36,098 bases of DNA from Pseudomonadota bacterium (GTDB lineage: Bacteria; Desulfobacterota; Binatia; Binatales; Binataceae), in NCBI GenBank assembly GCA_021323675.1, contig JAJPKP010000010.1:1-36098 (forward strand). The letters are read 5' to 3'. The position numbers and the translations under genes were made by a program. Below are positions 7,547 through 15,587 of this stretch, one piece after another; within the stretch, counting starts at the first letter, position 1, and the number at the start of each line of letters is the position of its first letter. Below the pieces are notes generated by a model, which was given only the letters and a program-made list of their open reading frames with translations, was not told where the DNA came from and did no database searches.

Positions 7547-8401
7547 ATGAACAGCTTCGTCAAGACCACGTTCTTGCTAGGCGTTATGACCGGACTGCTG
7601 ATGCTGATCGGCGGCCTTTTGGGCGGGCGCGGCGGCATCGAATTGGCGTTTGTTTTCGCGGCCGTATTGAACTTCGGCAGCTACTGGTTTTCGGACCGAA
7701 TTGTCCTGGCCGCTTACGGCGCCAAGCCACTGGATGCTTCCAACGCGCCGGAACTCTACTCGATCGTAAATGAGCTCGCCCAGTCCGCGCGCATCCCGAT
7801 GCCGCGGCTGTATTTGATCGACTCCGACACTCCCAACGCTTTCGCCACGGGCAGAAATCCGCAGCATGCGGCGGTCGCGGTCACTCGCGGAATCCTGCGC
7901 ATCTGCGATCGCGAGGAACTCAAGGGCGTGCTCGGCCATGAGCTCTCCCACGTCATCAACCGCGACATCCTGACCAGCTCGATTGCCGCGACCCTGGCGG
8001 GCGCGATCATGATGCTTGCGTCGTGGGTGCGATGGGGCGCGATTTTCGGCCTGGGGCGCGGCGATGAAGACGAAGGCGGCGGAATCGTCGGGCTTATTGT
8101 AATTGGCGTTCTCGCGCCGATCGCGGCCACCCTGATCCAGCTCGCGATCTCGCGCACGCGCGAGTATCAGGCTGATGCGAGCGGAGCCCGCCTGACCCAC
8201 AACCCTCTGCTCCTCGCCAACGCGCTGCGCAAGCTGGAGGCATCGAACGAGCGGATGCCGCTGGATGCCAGCCCGGCCACCGCGCATCTGTTCATCGTAA
8301 ACCCGCTGAGCGCGCAAGGAATAGCGCGCCTGTTTTCAACCCATCCGCCCATCGAGGAACGCATCCGTCGCCTCGAACACATGGCGGTCAACGTGCAGTA
8401 G
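7547..8401 (+). CDS. htpX: Membrane zinc metalloprotease HtpX
   Basis: 284 residues, typical of HtpX. Two N-terminal transmembrane helices (about 7-26 and 33-50) precede the catalytic domain, with zinc motif HELSH at 131-135 and the third ligand Glu206 in 'SRTREYQAD'. Two further hydrophobic segments lie at about 144-162 and 178-200. 'DTPNAFATGRNP' (94-105) is another family signature. HtpX degrades damaged or misfolded inner-membrane proteins. It begins a run of closely spaced same-strand genes (DUF1844, Deg protease, PBP, TPR) that look like an envelope-maintenance operon. Confidence 0.93.
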   Translation: MNSFVKTTFLLGVMTGLLMLIGGLLGGRGGIELAFVFAAVLNFGSYWFSDRIVLAAYGAKPLDASNAPELYSIVNELAQSARIPMPRLYLIDSDTPNAFATGRNPQHAAVAVTRGILRICDREELKGVLGHELSHVINRDILTSSIAATLAGAIMMLASWVRWGAIFGLGRGDEDEGGGIVGLIVIGVLAPIAATLIQLAISRTREYQADASGARLTHNPLLLANALRKLEASNERMPLDASPATAHLFIVNPLSAQGIARLFSTHPPIEERIRRLEHMAVNVQ

Positions 8402-8415
8402 TCCTGGAACCGCAA

Positions 8416-8850
8416 ATGGAATCGGAAGAGAAGAACAAGGGTTTCACGGTTCAGGATCGCAGGCGTTTCTCCTCCGATGGAGAAGCCAAGGCGCAGGAGC
8501 CGGAAGAAAAACCCGCCGCCACCGCTGGCGCATCCAGTTCCGAAGCCACGGCGCAACCTGCCGCCCCGCATGAGCATCAACAGGCCCCCGCCCAGCCCGA
8601 GGTAAACTTCACCACGTTCATGGTGGGTCTCTCGACGCAGGCGCTGGTGGCGTTGGGCGAGATTCCCGATCCGGCCTCGGGCCAGAACGCGAAAGATCTG
8701 CATGCCGCCCAGCAATTGATCGATATAATTGGAATGCTGCGGGAGAAAACTCGCGGTAATCTCGATCGCGATGAGGATAGCCTGATCGAAGCGATTCTCT
8801 TCGATCTGCGAATGAAATACGTTGAACTTGCGAGGCAATCGGCTCGCTAG
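8416..8850 (+). CDS. DUF1844 domain protein
   Basis: 144 residues. The N-terminal half (1-62) is a charged, Ala/Pro/Gln-rich and probably disordered tail. The C-terminal part (about 63-137) matches the DUF1844 pattern: 'VNFTTFMVGLSTQALVALGEIPDP', then 'AQQLIDIIGMLREKTRGNL' and 'LIEAILFDLRMKYVEL'. The function of DUF1844 is unknown. It is small, helical and without a signal peptide, so probably cytosolic. It lies 14 bases after htpX and 22 bases before the Deg protease, so it is likely co-expressed with envelope quality-control genes. Confidence 0.85.
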   Translation: MESEEKNKGFTVQDRRRFSSDGEAKAQEPEEKPAATAGASSSEATAQPAAPHEHQQAPAQPEVNFTTFMVGLSTQALVALGEIPDPASGQNAKDLHAAQQLIDIIGMLREKTRGNLDRDEDSLIEAILFDLRMKYVELARQSAR

Positions 8851-8872
8851 GAGTCCGATCGCCCTCTTGGCA

Positions 8873-10297
8873 ATGCCGTTGAAATTATTTCGATTTGTCC
8901 CGGCTGCGGCCCTTTCCGCCATCGTGGCTTTCGCCGCGCCGGCGCTGTGCGGCTCCGACGGCGCGATGCGCTATTGGACCGAGGTTCCCGAAGCCGGCCA
9001 TATCGCCAAAGCGCAAACTCTTCCTGACTTCGTCGAACTGGCCGCCAAGCTGAGCCCGGCCGTCGTCAACATCTCCACCGAAGAGGCGCCAGAGAGCGAA
9101 AGCGAAGGAGAGTACGAGGGCCCGCCTTACAGCCATCAACGCGGCAAATCGCTCGGCTCAGGCTTCATCGTATCGAAAGACGGCTACATCCTGACCAACG
9201 ACCATGTGATCGAAAATCCGCACAAGGTCACTGTCACTCTGCAAAACGGCCACAACTATGCCGCCAAGGTCGTGGGCGGCGATCCGAAGACCGACGTCGC
9301 GCTCCTAAAGATCGATGCCGGCAACGATCTGCCGGTTGCGCCGCTCGGCAACTCCGACGATGTGAAAGTCGGGCAATGGGTGATGGCGATTGGCAATCCG
9401 TTTGGCTTCGACCATTCCGTCACGGTCGGCGTGGTCAGCGCCAAGGGCCGGTTTCTTCCCGACAGCCTCGATCAGTTCATCCAGACCGACGCGTCAATCA
9501 ATCCCGGCAACTCGGGCGGGCCGCTGATCGATCTGAACGGCGGCGTGGTCGGCGTCAATTCCGCCATCTACACCCGCACCGGGCAGAACATGGGAATCGG
9601 TTTCGCGATTCCAATCAACCTGGTCAAGGAAGAGTTGCCCCAGCTTCGCGAGCGCGGGAAAGTCACCCGAGGATGGCTCGGCGTTTATATCCAGGAAGTC
9701 ACTCCCGAGCTCGCGGAGTCGATGGATTTGAAGGAAGCGAAGGGCGCACTGGTCGCCGAGGTTCTCAAGGGCAGCCCCGCGGCCATCGCCGGCGTGAAGC
9801 GCGGCGACGTGATCGTCGAGTTCGACGGCCACCCCATTTCCGATCGGCGTGAACTGCCGCTTCTGGTCGCGGAAACTCCGCTCGGCAAGACCGTCACGCT
9901 CAAGGTGATCCGCGACAAACAGGCACAGACCCTGAGCACCACCATCACCGAATCGCACGAAGCCGAGCTCGCATCCGCCGAGAGCACTCCAAAGTTCGGT
10001 CCGGGAGTTCGTTCGTCGTTCGGGCTGCGCGTGCAGGACCTGAGTCCCGACCTGGCTCATCAGCTCGGGCTGGATGCCGACAGCGGGGTGATGATTTCGG
10101 GGGTCGAGCCCGGCAGCCGCGCGGAAGAGGCAGGACTGCAGAAGCGCGACGTTATTCTCGAAGTGAACCGTTCGCCGGTGAAAGATGTCAACGCATATCA
10201 GCAGGCGCTGAAAGCGGGCGGCAAGGGAAGCATCGTTCTGCTTCTGGTCAAAAGGGGCGATTCGACGCTGTACTTCGCGCTCAAACCCGAAGCGTGA
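8873..10297 (+). CDS. Periplasmic serine endoprotease, Deg/HtrA family (DegP/MucD-like)
   Basis: 474 residues from the ATG at 8873, where the signal peptide (about 1-27) begins. In-frame TTG codons upstream (8822, 8867) are less likely, although AGGAG at 8849-8853 suits 8867 slightly better. The trypsin-like domain has His111 in 'TNDHV', Asp141 in 'KTDVALL' and Ser214 in 'GNSGG'. Two PDZ domains follow at about 266-360 and 385-470, the DegP/MucD layout. An acidic insertion at about 71-83 precedes the catalytic core. It degrades or refolds misfolded periplasmic proteins. Neighbours htpX and a penicillin-binding protein fit an envelope-stress role. Confidence 0.93.
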   Translation: MPLKLFRFVPAAALSAIVAFAAPALCGSDGAMRYWTEVPEAGHIAKAQTLPDFVELAAKLSPAVVNISTEEAPESESEGEYEGPPYSHQRGKSLGSGFIVSKDGYILTNDHVIENPHKVTVTLQNGHNYAAKVVGGDPKTDVALLKIDAGNDLPVAPLGNSDDVKVGQWVMAIGNPFGFDHSVTVGVVSAKGRFLPDSLDQFIQTDASINPGNSGGPLIDLNGGVVGVNSAIYTRTGQNMGIGFAIPINLVKEELPQLRERGKVTRGWLGVYIQEVTPELAESMDLKEAKGALVAEVLKGSPAAIAGVKRGDVIVEFDGHPISDRRELPLLVAETPLGKTVTLKVIRDKQAQTLSTTITESHEAELASAESTPKFGPGVRSSFGLRVQDLSPDLAHQLGLDADSGVMISGVEPGSRAEEAGLQKRDVILEVNRSPVKDVNAYQQALKAGGKGSIVLLLVKRGDSTLYFALKPEA

Positions 10298-10318
10298 TCC
10301 TGCCGGCTTCGCCGATCA

Positions 10319-12724
10319 ATGCCCCCTCAGCCAAAGCCCAAGGAACGCCGCCGATGGTCCGTATGGCGAGTGTTCAAGATCCTGCTGCTGTGCGCAGCCG
10401 CCGTGATCCTTTTTCTCGTTCCGCCCGCTCTCTACTACTTTTCCTCGTACTATCACGCGCTTGAGCAGGAGGTTGTGGCACGGATGTCCGGCAAACGCTG
10501 GAACATCCCGTCGCGCATCTACTCCGATTCAACCATCATCTATCCCGGCCAGAACCTCAAGGACATCGGGTTCTTCGAGCGGCTCGCGCGACTCAACTAC
10601 CATCGCACCGACCCCGGCAAGGTAAGCGCGCGCGGCGAATACAGCTACAACGCGACCACCGGAAAACTGGCCATTTTTCTGCACAGTTTCGCCTATCCAT
10701 ATCGGCAGTTCGGCGGAGAGCTGGTGGAGTTAACCGTCTCGAAGAACGACATTATCCAGTCGATGCACGATGTCGGCATGGGCAAGACGATCTACTCGAT
10801 CGAGCTGGAGCCGGAACTGATCAGCGGCATCTTCCAGGGAAGCTGGGAGCAGCGGCGGCTGGTGCGCCTGAGCCAGATTCCGCCCGCCTTCATCAACGCG
10901 ATTCTGGCCGCCGAAGATCACCGCTTTTACGAGCATCACGGCGTCGATCCCGTCCGCATCATCAAGGCCGCCCTCGTGGATCTGACCTCGCATACCATCC
11001 GCCAGGGCGGCTCGACCCTGACGCAGCAGTTGATGAAGAACTTCTTTCTGAGCAGCGAGCGGAGTTACAAGCGGAAAATAAAAGAGGCGATAATGGCCTA
11101 TATCGCCGAGCAGAAATACTCCAAGGACGAAATCCTGGAAAACTACATCAATGACATCTATCTCGGCCGGCGCGGACAGGAAGGAATCTACGGTGTCTGG
11201 GAGGCGTCCGAATACTATTTCTCAAAAGAGCCGCGCGACCTGACTATCGGCGAGATGGCCACCATCGCCGGGATGATCAGCTCCCCAAACCGGCTCAATC
11301 CGCTCCGGCATCCCGATCTCGCTCGACAGCGCCGCAACGAAGTGCTCGGCTCGATGCTCCAGGACGGTTACATCACCAAAGCCGAGTATGACGACGCGGT
11401 AGCGGAGCCCCTGCACGCGCGCGAGGTCTATACCGAAAACAACGATGCGCCCTACTTCGTGGACTATGTAAAAAAGGAGCTCGCCGATCGCTATCCGGCG
11501 CAGGTGCTTACGGCCGAGGGCCTTCGCATCTTCACCACGCTCGACGTGCATATGGAAAAACTCGCCGAGAAGGCGGTGCGCGACAATCTGTCTCAACTCG
11601 AAGGGAAGTATCCGCGGCTGGTGCGCAAGGAAGAGAATCAGAGGCTCGAGGAGTGTCTCGTTTCCCTCGAACCGCAGAGCGGGAAGATTCGCGCGATGGT
11701 GGGCGGGCGCGACTACCGGCAAAGCCAGTTCAATCGGGTCACCCAGTCGCACCGCCAGCCAGGGTCGGCCTTCAAGCCCATAACCTATCTTGCCGCCTTC
11801 CAGGAAACGCTCGATGGCGGCCCGGAAAAGCTGCTGCCAACCAGCTACGTGGACGACGAGCCCTGGACATGGCAGTACGCCGACAACATGAGCTGGTCGC
11901 CCCGCAACTACAAGGACAAGTATTACGGGCACGTTCCGCTGGAATTCGCCCTGGAAGAATCGCTCAACGCGGCAACCTCGAAGGTTGCCTATACCATCGG
12001 TCTCGACCGCGTGCTCGAGATGGCAAAGCGGATGGGATTCGGCGATTTGCCGCCGTATCCCTCCGTGGTGCTCGGCGGAATCGAGGTGACGCCGATGCAG
12101 ATCGCGGCGGCCTACTCGATAATCGCCGACTACGGGATGCGGGTGCCTCCGTATGCGATTACCGCCGTCGTCGATGAAAGCGGCAAGGTGATCGAAGGCC
12201 ACGAACTCAAGGCGGAGCAGGTGATTTCGCCCGACCTCGCTTACATGATGCAGTTCATGCTCGAACAGGTGGTCAATCACGGCACCGGCTACCCCGCGCG
12301 CCTGATGGGATTCAAGATTCCCGCCGCCGGCAAGACGGGAACTACCAATGACGCCAAGGATGCGTGGTTCGTTGGATTCACGCCGAACCTGCTCACGGTC
12401 GTGTGGACCGGGTTCGACTCGAAGGAAGACCTGAACCTGACCGGCGCGCAGGCCTCCCTGCCCGCCTGGACGACCTTCATGAAAGCGGCGACCGCGTCGC
12501 GTCCGGTGCTGGACTTCACGCCGACGATGGGAATCGTCGCCGAACGCGTCGATCCGCTGACGGGATACAAGGCCGGTCCCTACTGTCCAGTAACGCTGGA
12601 AGGCGTTTTCCCGGCAGGATCTCAGCCGACGGAGGTCTGTCCATTCCACAAGCCGGGAACAATCAACGCCTCGGACCATGCGATACCCCAGGCGCCCGAT
12701 GCTTTGACTGACCCCAACGACTGA
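10319..12724 (+). CDS. Bifunctional class A penicillin-binding protein, PBP1b-like
   Basis: 801 residues. A short basic N-terminal tail is followed by one transmembrane helix (about 20-42). A UB2H-like domain ('SRIYSDSTIIYPG' onward, about 65-150) is the PBP1b hallmark. Next comes a GT51 glycosyltransferase domain with catalytic Glu199 in 'AAEDHRFYEHHGVD' and 'GGSTLTQQLMKN' at 230-241. The transpeptidase domain has Ser483-x-x-Lys486 ('GSAFK'), SLN at 548-550 and KTGT at 672-675. It polymerises and cross-links peptidoglycan from the inner membrane. In PBP1b the UB2H domain is the docking site for the LpoB activator; no lpoB-like gene is obvious here, though the exported TPR protein 16 bases downstream is a natural candidate partner (inference). 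Confidence 0.93.
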   Translation: MPPQPKPKERRRWSVWRVFKILLLCAAAVILFLVPPALYYFSSYYHALEQEVVARMSGKRWNIPSRIYSDSTIIYPGQNLKDIGFFERLARLNYHRTDPGKVSARGEYSYNATTGKLAIFLHSFAYPYRQFGGELVELTVSKNDIIQSMHDVGMGKTIYSIELEPELISGIFQGSWEQRRLVRLSQIPPAFINAILAAEDHRFYEHHGVDPVRIIKAALVDLTSHTIRQGGSTLTQQLMKNFFLSSERSYKRKIKEAIMAYIAEQKYSKDEILENYINDIYLGRRGQEGIYGVWEASEYYFSKEPRDLTIGEMATIAGMISSPNRLNPLRHPDLARQRRNEVLGSMLQDGYITKAEYDDAVAEPLHAREVYTENNDAPYFVDYVKKELADRYPAQVLTAEGLRIFTTLDVHMEKLAEKAVRDNLSQLEGKYPRLVRKEENQRLEECLVSLEPQSGKIRAMVGGRDYRQSQFNRVTQSHRQPGSAFKPITYLAAFQETLDGGPEKLLPTSYVDDEPWTWQYADNMSWSPRNYKDKYYGHVPLEFALEESLNAATSKVAYTIGLDRVLEMAKRMGFGDLPPYPSVVLGGIEVTPMQIAAAYSIIADYGMRVPPYAITAVVDESGKVIEGHELKAEQVISPDLAYMMQFMLEQVVNHGTGYPARLMGFKIPAAGKTGTTNDAKDAWFVGFTPNLLTVVWTGFDSKEDLNLTGAQASLPAWTTFMKAATASRPVLDFTPTMGIVAERVDPLTGYKAGPYCPVTLEGVFPAGSQPTEVCPFHKPGTINASDHAIPQAPDALTDPND

Positions 12725-12740
12725 CGTTAACCTCGGTTGC

Positions 12741-13616
12741 TTGCTTCGTCGCCTATCCATTCCTGTGGCTGCCGCCCTGTTCCTGATTTGCGCGCCCGCT
12801 CGTGGCGGGGCCGGTCCGCTCGTTCTCGCGCATCTCGAAGAGGAATCAATTCCGGCGGCCGATCTGACTCCCACCCCTACCCCGACACCTTCGCCGGAAC
12901 CCGGCGCTGAAGCCTCCGCGACTCCGACCGACACGCCAACCGCGACACCGACCCCCGCGCCGCTGGGTTCGGAGGTGTTTCCGGAGCCGACGCCGCTGCC
13001 GACCGCCTCGGACGAAATGCCCCCGATCGAAGCCGGATCGCTCACGCCGTCGCTTCGCGTAAGCGATTCCTCGCTGCAATCACTAATCGATCAGGAACAA
13101 AATCCCGCCCGGGCCGCATCGATGAGAATTGCCGAACAGGCGCGCGCGGAGCTGCTCGACGGTCATCCGGATGCGGCAAGCCGCGAACTTGCGCGCGCGG
13201 TCTCGATCGACCCGAGCGATCCGTACGCCTACTTCTATCTGGGCCGCGCCTATATTGCGGAAAAGAACTACTCGCAGGCGATGACCTTCCTCAAGCGGGC
13301 GGAAATCGGATTCGGCAGCCAGAACGCGCTCTGGCTCAGTGAAACCCTTGCCTTCGAAGGACTCGCGTATGAAGAGTCGGGCCATGACACCGCCGCAGCC
13401 GCGGCGTATCAACAGGCCCTGCAGGTGAACCCGGGAAATCTGATGGCGCGGGTCGGCTACACGCGGCTTGCGCCGTCGGTCGCCCCTTCCGCACCCGAGG
13501 GGGCGCCGACAACGAGCGCGGATCAGCCACCCCCGGAGGAAGCTGCTCCTCCACCTCCGCCGGCCGAAGCTCCTCCCTCTGCGCCGCCGGCCGAGCCGGC
13601 GCCATCGAGCGACTGA
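12741..13616 (+). CDS. Exported TPR-repeat protein with Thr/Pro and Pro-rich tails
   Basis: 291 residues starting at TTG 12741; the encoded N-terminus has a basic start and hydrophobic core (about 2-22), a good signal peptide. A Thr/Pro/Glu-rich stretch (about 35-90) follows. TPR-like helices lie at about 120-240 ('DPYAYFYLGRAYIAEKNYSQAMTFLKRA' pattern, then 'AAYQQALQVNPGNLMARVGY'). The C-terminal tail (about 245-291) is almost entirely Pro, Ala, Glu and Ser. Probably periplasmic, possibly reaching through the cell wall. It is 16 bases after the PBP gene, so probably its partner. The last 94 bases overlap the convergent GNAT gene. Confidence 0.75.
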   Translation: MLRRLSIPVAAALFLICAPARGGAGPLVLAHLEEESIPAADLTPTPTPTPSPEPGAEASATPTDTPTATPTPAPLGSEVFPEPTPLPTASDEMPPIEAGSLTPSLRVSDSSLQSLIDQEQNPARAASMRIAEQARAELLDGHPDAASRELARAVSIDPSDPYAYFYLGRAYIAEKNYSQAMTFLKRAEIGFGSQNALWLSETLAFEGLAYEESGHDTAAAAAYQQALQVNPGNLMARVGYTRLAPSVAPSAPEGAPTTSADQPPPEEAAPPPPPAEAPPSAPPAEPAPSSD

Positions 13617-14233
13617 TCGCGGCGCTCGGAGTCCGTCGCGCCGTGGCGCCACATGAAGCGGTTGTCCACGCCGAGAATGTCTTCGCGCGCGATTATTTCG
13701 AAGCCGAACTTCCGGTAAAGGCGCACGTTCGCCTCGACATCGGTTTCGAGAAACGCTGGCACTCCCTCTTCATCGACCCTTGCGAGGAACGACGAGAGCA
13801 TCGCCTTTCCGACGCCGCGTCCCTGGAAATCGGGATGCACACCGATGGGGCCGAGATGCCAATGGCGGCGGCGCGGATCGTGTCTCGCCCGCGTGCGCAT
13901 CAGCTTGAGCGCGCGCGGCAGCGCCGGACCCATCGCCCGAATCATCGCCGATGCGGTTCGCAGCGTATCGCCGATGCCCATCTGACAATCCGGCCATAGG
14001 GCTGCGTTCAGTACGCCCACGACTCGCCCGGCGCGCTCCGCAACGAGAACATGGCTGCATCGCCGGCCAAGCTTTGCGAATCTCGCACCCGCCTCCATCA
14101 TCTTCCGCGCTCGCTCGGGGTCACCGCACACCACTGCGAGCGTGCTGGGATTTCCTAGAAAAGCGAGACTGACCAGTTCGCTCGCCTCTCCGATCTCGGT
14201 GTCTGCCATTCGCCGAACCCTGATATCGTCCAT
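13523..14233 (-). CDS. GNAT family N-acetyltransferase
   Basis: 236 residues from the ATG at 14233, which has GGGAG about 8 bases upstream. The acetyl-CoA site is 'GPIGVHPDFQGRGVGKAML' (128-146), followed by 'LYRKFGFEI' (172-180), the classic GNAT C-terminal strand. The N-terminal part has long helices before the core. The catalytic domain ends near residue 197; the remaining ~39 residues are a Gly/Ala/Ser tail, most of which is antisense to the Pro-rich tail of the TPR gene. The tail is thus probably an accident of a missing stop codon. It lies 70 bases downstream of the DUF2147 gene on the same strand. The substrate is unknown. Confidence 0.8.
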   Translation of the reverse strand: MDDIRVRRMADTEIGEASELVSLAFLGNPSTLAVVCGDPERARKMMEAGARFAKLGRRCSHVLVAERAGRVVGVLNAALWPDCQMGIGDTLRTASAMIRAMGPALPRALKLMRTRARHDPRRRHWHLGPIGVHPDFQGRGVGKAMLSSFLARVDEEGVPAFLETDVEANVRLYRKFGFEIIAREDILGVDNRFMWRHGATDSERRDQSLDGAGSAGGAEGGASAGGGGGAASSGGG

Positions 14234-14303
14234 CGCCAAAACTCCCGTGTTCCCCGGAGCGACGCTTAACCGGAAGATTCCGCGGCTTCGCTTCAAACCG
14301 GCA

Positions 14304-14801
14304 TCATCGCACCCGCGTCCACACCTGCGTCTTGCCGAGCAAAGAGAAGCCGATATAGCCGCGCACGCGCAGCGTGTTCCGATCCTGCACGGTCAACTTG
14401 CACGAGTAGGTTCGGCCGTCTTCAGGGTCGTAGATTTTGCCGTGAAGCCATGCCGCCGCGTCGTCGGGATCCTGGTCGAAGCCGCTGAGCAGCGGGAGTC
14501 CGACCAGTTTGCGGCGGCGCAGGGCGGGATCGGGATTGTTGGAATCGACCGCGTCTTTGCCGTCGTCGCCGAGCGGGTCCTTGAGCCATACGATAGTGCC
14601 GCACAGGCTGGCGCCGCATCTCTCGATCCGCACGTGAGATTCGTCGCCGTCGGTGGCCCACACGCCCACCGGATCCGGCTGAGGATCCGGCGCGGCGCAA
14701 CGCGCCTGCGGGGCGAGCGAAATGAGGATCGCCGCCGCCGCAACGATCGAGAGAAACGGCGGCATTCGTTTGCGCTCGGTCTCGCGAAAAGCCCGGCTCA
14801 T
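14304..14801 (-). CDS. Exported DUF2147 protein
   Basis: 165 residues from the ATG at 14801; ATG 14831 and ATG 14765 are alternatives, and a GGAGG lies 15 bases before 14801. A signal peptide covers about the first 36 residues, ending at 'QARCA'. The mature domain starts with 'DPVGVWATDGDESHVRIERCG', continues with 'LCGTIVWLKDP', and ends with 'LRVRGYIGFSLLGKTQVWTR'. This is the DUF2147 pattern of a small secreted beta-barrel-like protein with two conserved cysteines. The biochemical function of DUF2147 is not established. It is divergent from a TetR regulator and followed by a GNAT gene. Confidence 0.83.
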   Translation of the reverse strand: MSRAFRETERKRMPPFLSIVAAAAILISLAPQARCAAPDPQPDPVGVWATDGDESHVRIERCGASLCGTIVWLKDPLGDDGKDAVDSNNPDPALRRRKLVGLPLLSGFDQDPDDAAAWLHGKIYDPEDGRTYSCKLTVQDRNTLRVRGYIGFSLLGKTQVWTRVR

Positions 14802-14824
14802 GATGGTTGCCCGTGCCTCCGGAT

Positions 14825-14870
14825 TCTGCATATCATCGTTACATATCGTTGTTACATATCGACGTTACGG
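14825..14870. promoter_or_regulatory. Tandem 13-bp repeats between DUF2147 and TetR genes
   Basis: GTTACATATCG occurs at 14838-14848 and again at 14851-14861. A third partial copy, GTTAC, is at 14864-14868 and a degenerate copy, GCATATC, at 14828-14834. All keep a 13-base period. The block is AT-rich and fills the 77-base divergent gap. It is a likely operator for the neighbouring TetR regulator or another factor. Confidence 0.55.
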
Positions 14871-14878
14871 AAGCAAAC

Positions 14879-15481
14879 ATGCCCAGGCGGATCAATCGCA
14901 CCCTCAAACGTTCCCAGTTCGTCGCCGCGGCTCGCCGGATTATCCGCAGGCGCGGCCTCGCCGCCGCAACCCTGCGGCGCGTGGCCGCTGAAGCCAACTG
15001 CACGACCGGATCCCTCACCCACTATTTCAGCAATCGCGAGGCGCTGCTCATCGCCGCCCTGCGCGATTCCCACGGCGCCGCGGCGGCGCGGATGGCCTCC
15101 GCGGCGGCCAACGCCCGCGAGGGACTTCCGCGCCTTGAAGCCATCGTTCTCGAAGCCCTTCCCCTGGACGGGGATCGGATGGAGGAATGGAAGACGCGGC
15201 TCGCTTTCTGGGGAGCCCTGGGCGGAAGCGAGGCGTTGCGGCGCGAAAACGCGCGCCGCTTCGCGCAGTGGAATGAATTTCTGCGCCGCCATCTGGCCGC
15301 GCTCGTGCCCGACCGCGAAACGCTGAGGCGCGAGGTGATCCTGCTTGCGGCCCTCGTGGACGGCCTTGCGATGCGCCTGGTCACCGAGTGCCGCACGCCA
15401 GAGCAGATCCGCGCGGCGACGCCCGAAATCGCGGCCGCCGTGCGCCTTCATTTGCGCGCGCTGCGCCACCGTTATGCGTGA
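14879..15481 (+). CDS. TetR/AcrR family transcriptional regulator
   Basis: 200 residues from the ATG at 14879. The N-terminal DNA-binding domain (about 9-55) reads 'FVAAARRIIRRRGLAAATLRRV', then the recognition region 'CTTGSLTHYFSNREALL'. This is the BetI/TetR-type helix-turn-helix, followed by an all-helical ligand-binding and dimerisation domain. An in-frame ATG at 14807 would extend the protein through the repeat region and is unlikely. It is divergent from the DUF2147-GNAT pair, which it probably regulates together with itself. The effector is unknown. Confidence 0.88.
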   Translation: MPRRINRTLKRSQFVAAARRIIRRRGLAAATLRRVAAEANCTTGSLTHYFSNREALLIAALRDSHGAAAARMASAAANAREGLPRLEAIVLEALPLDGDRMEEWKTRLAFWGALGGSEALRRENARRFAQWNEFLRRHLAALVPDRETLRREVILLAALVDGLAMRLVTECRTPEQIRAATPEIAAAVRLHLRALRHRYA

Positions 15482-15587
15482 CCGCGCCGATTGATTCAAC
15501 ACGTCTTCCACCCCCCGCGCGCCCATCGAGCCGCTCTTTGCTGCGCCGTCGCGACGGATTATTCTCGATCGAACGCTTGCTCCGGAC

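Noticed and set aside
7290..7550. 86-codon frame across the gap before htpX
   Set aside because: Starts inside the glycosyltransferase gene in another frame and has no recognisable features; the gap is better explained by a promoter.
12840..12960. Repeat-like Thr/Pro codon run, considered as a tandem repeat or CRISPR-like element
   Set aside because: It is in-frame low-complexity coding sequence of the TPR protein, with no spacer structure.
11222..13045. 607-codon open frame on the minus strand
   Set aside because: Antisense to the PBP and TPR genes. Low-complexity N-terminus and Arg/His-rich composition; the plus-strand genes have complete catalytic motifs.
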